DNA of 5,473 nucleotides from an uncultured Candidatus Saccharibacteria bacterium (GTDB lineage: Bacteria > Patescibacteriota > Saccharimonadia > Saccharimonadales > Saccharimonadaceae): NCBI GenBank assembly GCA_937919305.1, contig CALFQW010000078.1, forward strand, positions 1-5,473. Direction: 5' to 3'. The position numbers were made by a program, and so were the translations under genes. A model generated the notes under the pieces. The model did no database searches and had not been told where the DNA came from. It was given only the letters and a program-made list of their open reading frames with translations. Numbering within the stretch: the stretch's first letter is position 1; each line of letters starts with the position of its first letter. This document shows positions 1-4,907 of the stretch, one piece after another.

Positions 1-3
1 CGT

Positions 4-309
4 ATGGCAGAACCCAAAAAGCCAGCGAAAACAAAAAAAGTAACTAAGAAGACGATACCTTCAAATGAAGCAACTGTCGTCAATCCAACGACTGATCAAA
101 AATCACGCTCAAAAATACCTCGGTTTCTTCGTGCAATCGGTGGTTATTTCAAGGGATCTTGGTTTGAGCTGAGACAGGTACGCTGGCCAGATCGACGCGC
201 ATCATGGAGTCTGACCTTTGCAGTGATTGTATTTTCGGTTTTCTTCGCACTTATTATCACTGGACTCGACTATGTATTCAATTTTCTATTTAAGGAGGTA
301 TTACTCTAA
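4..309 (+). CDS. secE: Preprotein translocase subunit SecE
   Basis: SecE is the small clamp subunit of the SecYEG channel in the inner membrane. The protein has 101 residues. Residues 1-45 are a Lys/Pro/Thr-rich, probably disordered tail. Residues 50-66 form the conserved amphipathic region with ELRQVRWPDR, matching the family pattern of a charged helix ending in V-x-W-P. One hydrophobic segment (about 68-94, with FAVIVFSVFFALIITG) is the single membrane helix typical of most bacterial SecE proteins. The ATG lies three bases from the window edge, so its ribosome binding site cannot be seen and a start further upstream cannot be excluded. Location directly before nusG is the standard bacterial arrangement. 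The stop TAA shares its last A with the nusG ATG, which suggests translational coupling. Confidence 0.93.
   Translation: MAEPKKPAKTKKVTKKTIPSNEATVVNPTTDQKSRSKIPRFLRAIGGYFKGSWFELRQVRWPDRRASWSLTFAVIVFSVFFALIITGLDYVFNFLFKEVLL
293..298 (+). promoter_or_regulatory. nusG ribosome binding site inside secE
   Basis: A perfect AGGAGG lies inside the last codons of secE (it encodes part of FKEVL), ten bases before the nusG ATG at 309. It fixes the nusG start. Together with the one-base stop/start overlap (TAATG) it indicates that the two genes are translated from one message. Confidence 0.8.
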
Positions 310-854
310 TGGCAACCAAAAGATACGACAGCTCACGTGCGTGGTACGCAGTACACACTTACTCCGGCTATGAAGAAAAAGTTGCAGACAGCATCAAGCA
401 ACGTGTTGACAGCGTCGACATGGCTGACAAGATCTTTGATGTTCTCGTGCCAAAAGAAAAGCAGATCGAGATCAAGAACGGTAAGCGAAAAGTCGTAGAC
501 AAGAAGATCTTCCAGGGCTATGTTCTTGTTGAGATGAAGCTCACTGAAGACGCTTGGTTTATCATACGTAACACTCCAGGTGTTACCGGATTTGTTGGCT
601 CGGGTACTGAACCGACTCCAATGGCAGAAGCGGAGATAGCCAAGATAAAGAAGCGCATGGGTGTTGAAGATCCTAAACACTTTATCAACTTCTCAGTTGG
701 CGAAGTTGTCAACATCACTGATGGTCCATTCAAAGGATTTGATGGTGCTATCAGTGAGATAGATAACACCAAGGGCAAGATCCGCGTGATGGTAAGCATG
801 TTCGGACGCGACACACCAGTAGAGCTAGACGCACTCCAAGTCAAAAAAGTCTAA
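309..854 (+). CDS. nusG: Transcription termination/antitermination factor NusG
   Basis: NusG binds the RNA polymerase clamp, affects pausing and couples transcription to Rho or to the ribosome through S10. The 181-residue length is normal for the family. The NGN domain spans about residues 10-120, with WYAVHTYSGYE at its start, FQGYVLVEM in the middle and the characteristic RNTPGVTGFVG at 87-97. The C-terminal KOW domain spans about 128-181, with VGEVVNITDGPFKGFDG followed by the near-invariant FGRDTPVEL. There is no large insertion between the domains, unlike some NusG variants, and nothing suggests a specialised paralogue such as RfaH. The start is set by the AGGAGG ten bases upstream. A weak terminator-like hairpin follows the gene. 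Confidence 0.97.
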   Translation: MATKRYDSSRAWYAVHTYSGYEEKVADSIKQRVDSVDMADKIFDVLVPKEKQIEIKNGKRKVVDKKIFQGYVLVEMKLTEDAWFIIRNTPGVTGFVGSGTEPTPMAEAEIAKIKKRMGVEDPKHFINFSVGEVVNITDGPFKGFDGAISEIDNTKGKIRVMVSMFGRDTPVELDALQVKKV

Positions 855-886
855 TATACCTGCATTAACTAGCTATTTGAACCAAT

Positions 887-913
887 AAAGACTTGTGTAA
901 AGCAAGTTTTTTT
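887..913 (+). terminator. Candidate weak intrinsic terminator after nusG
   Basis: AAAGACTTG (887-895) can pair with CAAGTTTTT (903-911) around a seven-base loop, with one G-U pair. The right arm runs into an uninterrupted run of seven T (907-913). The G+C-containing core of the stem is only five base pairs (ACTTG/CAAGT), so termination may be partial or absent. The element overlaps the candidate rplK promoter, so its bases may be conserved for that reason instead. It would separate secE-nusG transcripts from rplK-rplA. Confidence 0.4.
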
Positions 914-921
914 GGTACAAT
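893..921 (+). promoter_or_regulatory. Candidate sigma-70-type promoter for rplK-rplA
   Basis: TTGTGT (893-898) and TACAAT (916-921) are separated by 17 bases. The -10 differs from TATAAT at one base and the -35 keeps the most conserved TTG. The predicted start is near 927-929, giving an rplK leader of about 60 bases. This is a pattern match only, and read-through from nusG would be an alternative source of transcript. Confidence 0.5.
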
Positions 922-988
922 CAACCTCTGTTACGCACTGCAAAAGCTTCAACACATGCAGTACAAGCTAAACTAAGGAAAAGTAATC

Positions 989-1414
989 ATGGCAAAAAAG
1001 ATCATAGGAAATCTCAAGCTTCGCGTGCCAGGCGGTAAAGCGAGCGCAGGCCCACCAGTTGGCTCAACACTCGGACAATGGGGTCTAAACATGATGGATT
1101 TTATCAATCCGTTTAACGAAGCAACTCAAAAATACCAGGGTAAGGATGTCATCGTTCACATCCGTGTATTCGAAGACAGAACGTTCGACTGGACGTGTCT
1201 TGGACGACCTGTTGACGACTTGATCCGTGAAGCAATAGGTATTCAAAAAGGGTCAGGTAAACCGCACTCTGAAAAAGTTGGTTCTATCGAAAGAGCGCAG
1301 CTTGAAGCAATCGCAGAAGAGAAGATGGAAGTACTCAACGCAAATGATCTAGAGGGCGCGGTAAAGGTAATCGCCGGAACTGCACGTTCGATGGGCGTCA
1401 CCGTCGAGGGCTAG
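989..1414 (+). CDS. rplK: 50S ribosomal protein L11
   Basis: L11 sits at the GTPase-associated centre of the 50S subunit and binds 23S rRNA helices 43/44. It is 141 residues, essentially the length of E. coli L11 (142). The N-terminal domain shows AGPPVGSTLGQ (20-30) and the C-terminal rRNA-binding domain shows GSGKPHSEKVGSI (88-100) and GTARSMGV (130-137). Several normally constant positions differ. The third proline of the PPVGP motif is Ser26. The GQxG motif has Trp31. The usual TKTPP stretch after the N-domain beta-strand reads TCLGRPV (69-75). The start is supported by AAGGAA at 975-980, eight bases before the ATG. rplA follows after 70 bases that contain an L1-binding hairpin. Confidence 0.96.
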   Translation: MAKKIIGNLKLRVPGGKASAGPPVGSTLGQWGLNMMDFINPFNEATQKYQGKDVIVHIRVFEDRTFDWTCLGRPVDDLIREAIGIQKGSGKPHSEKVGSIERAQLEAIAEEKMEVLNANDLEGAVKVIAGTARSMGVTVEG

Positions 1415-1434
1415 ATAGCATAATTCATTAATAA

Positions 1435-1471
1435 CGTGGGAGGCTGATACTAGACAGCCGATAGCACCACG
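1435..1471 (+). promoter_or_regulatory. Ribosomal protein L1 autoregulatory RNA site
   Basis: CGTGG (1435-1439) pairs with CCACG (1467-1471), and GGCTG (1442-1446) pairs with CAGCC (1455-1459) around an eight-base loop. The two stems are separated by an asymmetric internal loop, GA on the 5' side and GATAGCA on the 3' side. This matches the known L1 recognition architecture: a G-A dinucleotide next to a GGCU/AGCC-type stem, with a GA-rich 3' strand, shared by L1-binding mRNA and 23S rRNA helix 76. The outer stem ends one base before the rplA Shine-Dalgarno AAGGAG (1472-1477), so bound L1 would block initiation. In E. coli the operator lies before rplK; here it lies before rplA. Confidence 0.8.
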
Positions 1472-1484
1472 AAGGAGAACACTC

Positions 1485-2462
1485 ATGGCAAAAAAAGCTG
1501 AACTACTCGAAAAAGCATCAGAACTCAAACTCGAGGTTTCTGATAAGAACACTATCGCAGAAATAGAACAGGCTATCGCGAATGCAGAGAACCGCGAAGT
1601 AAAAGTTGCGACAACTGCAAAAGCAGGCAAGAGAAGTGCTAAGTCACTATCTGAAGCCGAAGAGAAAGCCGACAAAGAAGCTCGGAAAGAAGCTGGAGAT
1701 ACTTCACCTCAAAATGAAGAGTCTGAAGCAGTTATAAAAAAAGGCCCAGTGCCGCTTACCCGCCCAAGAGTTGAGCGCAAAGGTAAGAAATTTCGTGAAC
1801 TCGCAAAGAAAATTGACTCAGGTAAGACATATAGTCTCGATGAAGCAATGAACCTTGCTAGCGAGACCAGTCCTGTTAAGTTCGATGCGAGTGTAGAAGT
1901 TCATGTTGTGCTTGGAGTAGATCCACGACAAGCTGATCAAAACATCCGATCAACCGTGAGTCTTCCTCATGGTACCGGAAAAACTGTTCGCGTAGCAGCC
2001 TTCGTACCAGAAGATGACGCAAAGACTGCAGGTGACGCCGGAGCTGACATAGCCGGCGAACAAGCGGTGCAAGCACTCCTCGATAAAGAAAAGCTTGATT
2101 TCGACGTTCTCGTAGCGACACCTCAGATGATGCCAAAACTTGGAAAATACGCTCGACTCTTAGGTCCACGTGGCCTCATGCCTAACCCCAAGAGTGGTAC
2201 AGTAGCAACAAACGTCACAAAAGCAGTCAAGGAGGCCAAAGGCGGCCGCATTGAATACCGAGTAGACAAGCAGGCGATTGTCCATCTAGCGATCGGCAAG
2301 GTCAGCTTCGGCGGTGACAAGTTAACAGATAATGCACGAGTATTCTTTGAGAGCCTTCAAAGCGTAAAGCCATCAAGCATAAAAGGCTCATACGTCAAAT
2401 CAGTCTACACAACAACCTCAATGGGCCCGAGCATCAAGATCGATACTGCAAACATATCGTAG
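1485..2462 (+). CDS. rplA: 50S ribosomal protein L1 with N-terminal extension
   Basis: L1 forms the mobile L1 stalk of the 50S subunit, helps release deacylated tRNA, and commonly represses its own mRNA. The L1 core covers about residues 96-320, with DQNIRSTVSLPHGTGK (151-166) and the signature LGPRGLMPNPK (226-236), and ends with the family's KSVYTTTSMGPSIKID. The protein has 325 residues against about 230 in most bacteria. The surplus is an N-terminal extension: residues 5-35 resemble a SAP/HeH or Rho-N-like helix-extended-helix (AELLEKASELKLEV, then IAEIEQAIANAE), and 36-95 is a Lys/Glu/Ala-rich linker. The start at 1485 is supported by AAGGAG seven bases upstream and by the adjacent L1 site. 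No in-frame ATG lies near the start of the core. The extension's function is unknown; nucleic-acid binding is an inference. Confidence 0.95.
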   Translation: MAKKAELLEKASELKLEVSDKNTIAEIEQAIANAENREVKVATTAKAGKRSAKSLSEAEEKADKEARKEAGDTSPQNEESEAVIKKGPVPLTRPRVERKGKKFRELAKKIDSGKTYSLDEAMNLASETSPVKFDASVEVHVVLGVDPRQADQNIRSTVSLPHGTGKTVRVAAFVPEDDAKTAGDAGADIAGEQAVQALLDKEKLDFDVLVATPQMMPKLGKYARLLGPRGLMPNPKSGTVATNVTKAVKEAKGGRIEYRVDKQAIVHLAIGKVSFGGDKLTDNARVFFESLQSVKPSSIKGSYVKSVYTTTSMGPSIKIDTANIS

Positions 2463-2482
2463 TAACATAATACGGATCACCT

Positions 2483-2517
2483 AAAATAGCACTCGATAGA
2501 AAGTGCTATTTTATTTT
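2483..2517 (+). terminator. Intrinsic terminator after rplA
   Basis: AAAATAGCACT (2483-2493) and AGTGCTATTTT (2502-2512) form a perfect 11-base-pair stem with an eight-base loop. The T-rich right arm continues as ATTTT. The hairpin lies 20 bases after the rplA stop and closes the rplK-rplA unit. Because the left arm begins with AAAA, it could also work on the opposite strand, though no - strand gene ends here. rplJ-rplL, which follow rplA in many bacteria, are not present. Confidence 0.85.
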
Positions 2518-2519
2518 AC

Positions 2520-2550
2520 GTGACACTCAAATGACCTTTTTGTGTATAGT
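2520..2550 (+). promoter_or_regulatory. Candidate promoter for thyA-dcd-tmk
   Basis: GTGACA (2520-2525) and TATAGT (2545-2550) each differ from consensus at one base, but the 19-base spacer is longer than the optimal 17. It is the best match between the rplA terminator and thyA, and would place transcription start near 2557. No other convincing promoter is visible before tmk, so the three genes may share this one. Confidence 0.38.
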
Positions 2551-2598
2551 GATAGGTAAGGTGGCGAACGTTAAAAGTTTGTCCTAACTCTAGTGAGT

Positions 2599-2604
2599 AG
2601 GAGG
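2599..2604 (+). promoter_or_regulatory. thyA ribosome binding site that sets the start
   Basis: AGGAGG lies eight bases before the ATG at 2613. An in-frame GTG at 2604 overlaps this site and so cannot be the start. E. coli ThyA also begins MKQYLELM, aligning with MRQYLDLM from 2613. Upstream, CCTAACTC (2583-2590) can pair with GAGTAGG (2595-2601), with one bulged A and a four-base loop, covering the first half of the site. Confidence 0.8.
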
Positions 2605-2612
2605 TGGTTGAG

Positions 2613-3407
2613 ATGCGCCAGTATCTCGATCTAATGGAGCGAGTCCTAAACGAGGGGGTGAGCAAGAGCGATCGGACTGGAACGGGGACGGTCAGTGTCT
2701 TCGGACATCAGATGCGCTTCGACCTGACCCAAGGCTTCCCTCTGGTGACAACGAAGAAGATTCACACGCGGTCCGTTTTCGGGGAACTGATCTGGTTCCT
2801 CAAGGGCGATACCAACATCAAGTGGCTCAACGACAGGGGTATCTCGATCTGGGATGAGTGGGCCGACGAGAACGGTGATCTTGGCCCGGTGTACGGGGCT
2901 CAATGGCGATCATGGCCTCGCCGCTCAGGTCAGACCATCGATCAGCTCGCGAACGTGATAGACCAGATCAGGTCGAATCCAGATTCGCGTCGGCACATCG
3001 TGACTGCGTGGAACCCCGACGATGTCGATGACATGGCCTTGCCGCCATGCCACATGATGTTTCAGTTCTACGTCTCAGACGGAAGCTTGAGCTGCCAGCT
3101 GTACCAACGCTCGTGTGACATTTTCCTGGGTGTACCGTTCAACATCGCTTCGTATGCCTTGTTGACGCACATGGTAGCTCAGGTCTGCGATTTGGGGGTT
3201 GGTGATTTCGTCTGGACAGGCGGTGACTGCCACCTCTACATTAACCATCTAGATCAAGCTCGTTTGCAGCTGTCACGCGAGCCCAGACCGCTACCTACGC
3301 TCAGGCTCAACCCGAACGTGACGGAAATCGATGCTTTCGAGCTCGATGACATCAACGTCGTGAACTACGACCCTCACCCGGGTATTAAAGCCCCAATCGC
3401 AGTCTAG
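2613..3407 (+). CDS. thyA: Thymidylate synthase (ThyA type)
   Basis: ThyA converts dUMP to dTMP with methylene-tetrahydrofolate in the cytoplasm. From ATG 2613 the protein has 264 residues, the same length as E. coli ThyA, and by eye it aligns without gaps. Key residues sit at the E. coli positions: Arg21, Glu58, Trp80, the nucleophile Cys146 in PPCH, Arg126-Arg127, Arg166-Ser167-x-Asp169, Asn177, and His207-x-Tyr209. The end reads [13 protein letters not shown], the typical ThyA terminus. Nothing is truncated, so the enzyme should be active. The gene differs in base composition: six sampled lines average about 57% GC, against about 40% in sampled lines of dcd and tmk, which points to horizontal acquisition. 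It probably has its own promoter after the rplA terminator and feeds dTMP to Tmk downstream. Confidence 0.97.
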   Translation: MRQYLDLMERVLNEGVSKSDRTGTGTVSVFGHQMRFDLTQGFPLVTTKKIHTRSVFGELIWFLKGDTNIKWLNDRGISIWDEWADENGDLGPVYGAQWRSWPRRSGQTIDQLANVIDQIRSNPDSRRHIVTAWNPDDVDDMALPPCHMMFQFYVSDGSLSCQLYQRSCDIFLGVPFNIASYALLTHMVAQVCDLGVGDFVWTGGDCHLYINHLDQARLQLSREPRPLPTLRLNPNVTEIDAFELDDINVVNYDPHPGIKAPIAV

Positions 3408-3411
3408 GAGG
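3406..3411 (+). other. Orphan Shine-Dalgarno at the thyA stop
   Basis: A perfect AGGAGG overlaps the thyA stop (TAGGAGG) but no gene starts at a suitable distance. The first ATG downstream (3434) opens a two-codon frame, ATG AGT TGA. The spacing and purine-rich context look like the start region of a lost following gene. dfrA often follows thyA, but nothing here identifies the lost gene. Confidence 0.4.
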
Positions 3412-3429
3412 ACAAACAACGGAACCTTA

Positions 3430-3488
3430 CCTGATGAGTTGATCTTGAGGAACTGTGTTTCTCGGTCGGCTCATCAGGGTCAACTCAT
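3430..3488 (+). promoter_or_regulatory. Bistable repeat element in the dcd leader
   Basis: Fold A pairs 3430-3453 with 3457-3478: 22 base pairs (four of them G-U), a two-base bulge at 3445-3446 and a three-base TGT loop. Fold B pairs 3434-3448 with 3474-3488: 15 continuous base pairs, two of them G-U. The folds share the left arm and exclude each other. The cause is a repeated word: GGTCGGCTCAT (3464-3474) and GGTCAACTCAT (3478-3488) are direct copies 14 bases apart, and ATGAGTTGATC (3434-3444) is the inverted copy. No T run follows, so it is not a simple intrinsic terminator. The dcd Shine-Dalgarno is only eight bases beyond fold B. Function is unknown; a leader switch controlling dcd-tmk, or a three-site operator, are both possible. 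Confidence 0.6.
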
Positions 3489-3495
3489 AATTTAC

Positions 3496-3500
3496 AGGAG
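3496..3500 (+). promoter_or_regulatory. dcd ribosome binding site that sets the start
   Basis: AGGAG lies seven bases before ATG 3508. The frame is open back to a TTG at 3439, but that TTG lies inside the hairpin arm and has no ribosome binding site. The extra residues encoded there do not resemble the family N-terminus, whereas MGVLSNTEIRAGL does. Confidence 0.8.
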
Positions 3501-3507
3501 ATCTAGA

Positions 3508-4218
3508 ATGGGCGTACTCAGTAACACAGAAATTAGAGCTGGCTTAGATTGCGGCGATATAGTTATTGACCCATTTAATGCTGCCCACTTAAATACAACT
3601 AGTTATGATGTAACATTGGGTCGTTACTTTTTCAAAGCGGGCACGGAGCCTGCAGATACGCTATATAATCCGTATGACTCAGCTGCTGTAGACAAGCACT
3701 TCGGTGACGTCATGGAAGCCGAACCTTTCTCAGAGCATCGAAAAATAGCAGCGAACCTTGGCTTACGAGGCCTGAATAATCTCGATCCTCAGCAACGTGT
3801 CATAATCCTTCGGCCAGGAGAGAGAATACTCGGTCATACCCATGAGTTTATCGGCATACGAAACAGAGGAACTACCAGCATGCAAGCTCGCAGCACTACA
3901 GGCCGTAATGGTATTGCGGTCTGCTTTGATGCTGGTTGGGGCGATACTGGTTATACAGATAGATGGACAATGGAGATCATGAATGTTAATGAAACCCACG
4001 TAGTCCTGCCCGAGGGGATACGCATAGCACAAATAGTGTTTCATCACACCGGCGTTGTATTGAGCGACTATACGAAAATCAGCGGAAAATACACCCCTGC
4101 GACTAACCTCGATGACATAAAAAGAGCCTGGCGACCCGAAAATATGAAACCCAAGGCATTTAAAGACACCATACAGCCGCTACCCGAGCTTGATGGACTT
4201 GGTGAAGGAATAGTTTAG
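3508..4218 (+). CDS. dcd: dCTP deaminase (Dcd), possibly bifunctional Dcd-Dut
   Basis: Dcd deaminates dCTP to dUTP; the bifunctional form also hydrolyses dUTP to dUMP, the substrate of ThyA. The protein has 236 residues from ATG 3508. The N-terminus (LSNTEIRAGL, then SYDVTLG at 32-38) and the active-site block fit the family. RSTTGR (128-133) corresponds to the substrate-binding RSSLAR of E. coli, Asp146 is conserved, and Glu156 in TMEIMN aligns with the catalytic Glu138. The stretch DAGWGDTGY resembles TAGWIDAGF of the bifunctional Methanocaldococcus enzyme more than TAHRIDPGW of E. coli, so dual activity is plausible; no separate dUTPase is in the window. SGKY (192-195) matches the C-terminal lid. 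It is about 35-45 residues longer than typical, from a longer segment near 50-90 and a C-terminal tail. tmk follows after three bases. Confidence 0.88.
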   Translation: MGVLSNTEIRAGLDCGDIVIDPFNAAHLNTTSYDVTLGRYFFKAGTEPADTLYNPYDSAAVDKHFGDVMEAEPFSEHRKIAANLGLRGLNNLDPQQRVIILRPGERILGHTHEFIGIRNRGTTSMQARSTTGRNGIAVCFDAGWGDTGYTDRWTMEIMNVNETHVVLPEGIRIAQIVFHHTGVVLSDYTKISGKYTPATNLDDIKRAWRPENMKPKAFKDTIQPLPELDGLGEGIV

Positions 4219-4221
4219 CCT

Positions 4222-4863
4222 ATGCCTGAGCGTGGTCAATACATAGTACTCGAAGGAAGCGATGGAGCAGGTAAGTCTACTCAACTGCGTGCCCTAAAAG
4301 CTAGATTACACCACGAAAATGTTCCTAGCTCATTTACGTTTGAGCCGGGCGGATCTCCGATTGGGAAGGATATACGTCGATTGCTGCTCAACCCGGATAC
4401 GCCCATCCAGAGTACGGAGGCTGAGATAGCATTATTCACCGCAGAACGTGCCGAACTTTGGCACACTGTAATAGAACCGAACCTACGAGATGGCATCAAT
4501 GTGATCTCTGATAGAAACTGGTATTCAACTCTAGCTTATCAAGTAGCTAGTAAGCCAGAGCTTGAAAGCACAATTGCCGCCGTTACTTCAGCACTACTGC
4601 CGTCTGATTATGTCACGCCAAACCTGGCTATTGTTCTGATGCTAAGTCAAGAAGAGCGCAAACGACGTCATGAAGCACTATTTGGTTTACGTGGCGATGG
4701 AGGCGATAACATTGAGAGCAGGGGGGTAACATATCATGAAAAAGTGCATCGTGTTTATGAGACACTCCCCCTTAGGCTGGGTGCGCGCGCCATTCAAGCA
4801 GATGGAACCGAGGAAGAGGTGGCTGAGAGAGTCTGGAGCGCCGTTGCACCTTTCGTAGCTTAG
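4222..4863 (+). CDS. tmk: Thymidylate kinase
   Basis: Tmk phosphorylates dTMP to dTDP with ATP, the step after ThyA. The 213-residue length is normal. The P-loop is EGSDGAGKST (11-20), EPGG (41-44) matches the family's REPGG motif although the preceding residue is Phe, and DRNWYSTLAYQ (97-107) corresponds to the DRYxxSxxAYQ motif. The lid region is about 156-170 (RGDGGDNIESRG), where the common DRIE is DNIE. A basic residue is absent from the P-loop, as in E. coli-type kinases that rely on lid arginines; Arg157 and Arg167 could serve. The ATG is three bases after the dcd stop. A weak AAGGA (4205-4209) lies inside dcd, twelve bases upstream, so translation is probably coupled to dcd. Confidence 0.93.
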   Translation: MPERGQYIVLEGSDGAGKSTQLRALKARLHHENVPSSFTFEPGGSPIGKDIRRLLLNPDTPIQSTEAEIALFTAERAELWHTVIEPNLRDGINVISDRNWYSTLAYQVASKPELESTIAAVTSALLPSDYVTPNLAIVLMLSQEERKRRHEALFGLRGDGGDNIESRGVTYHEKVHRVYETLPLRLGARAIQADGTEEEVAERVWSAVAPFVA

Positions 4864-4873
4864 GGAGTGAATG

Positions 4874-4907
4874 AGGGTTTATTATTCATATAATCTATAC
4901 TAACCCT
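4874..4907. repeat. Imperfect inverted repeat between convergent genes
   Basis: AGGGTT (4874-4879) pairs with AACCCT (4902-4907), and inside it ATTAT (4881-4885) pairs with ATAAT (4890-4894) around TCAT. The position between two convergent genes suits a bidirectional terminator. However, the stems are separated by unpaired bases, no T tract follows on either strand, and one arm overlaps the end of the - strand gene. Confidence 0.25.

Noticed and set aside
333..844. Long - strand open frames opposite nusG.
   Set aside because: They overlap a certain gene, lack ribosome binding sites and give no recognisable proteins.
937..969. Regulatory structure in the rplK leader: ACTGCA/TGCAGT (937-942 with 957-962), or AGCTT/AAGCT (945-949 with 965-969).
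   Set aside because: Stems of five or six base pairs with 14-15-base loops are expected by chance, and the internal loop features of an L1 site are missing.
2604..2612. thyA start at GTG 2604.
   Set aside because: It overlaps the Shine-Dalgarno itself; ATG 2613 has ideal spacing and matches the E. coli N-terminus.
3431..3477. Hammerhead ribozyme, because CTGATGAG at 3431-3438 matches the CUGAUGAG core box.
   Set aside because: The required GAAA box after a paired stem II is absent (only GGAAC occurs), the bases after CTGATGA cannot form a stem II, and the CTGATGAG is fully paired in the long hairpin.
3463..3491. Promoter for dcd using CATAAT at 3486-3491.
   Set aside because: No acceptable -35 lies at 16-18 bases, and transcription would begin in the ribosome binding site.
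3439..3507. Longer dcd starting at TTG 3439.
   Set aside because: The codon lies in a hairpin arm without a ribosome binding site, and the added residues do not resemble Dcd. ATG 3508 has AGGAG and a family-like N-terminus.
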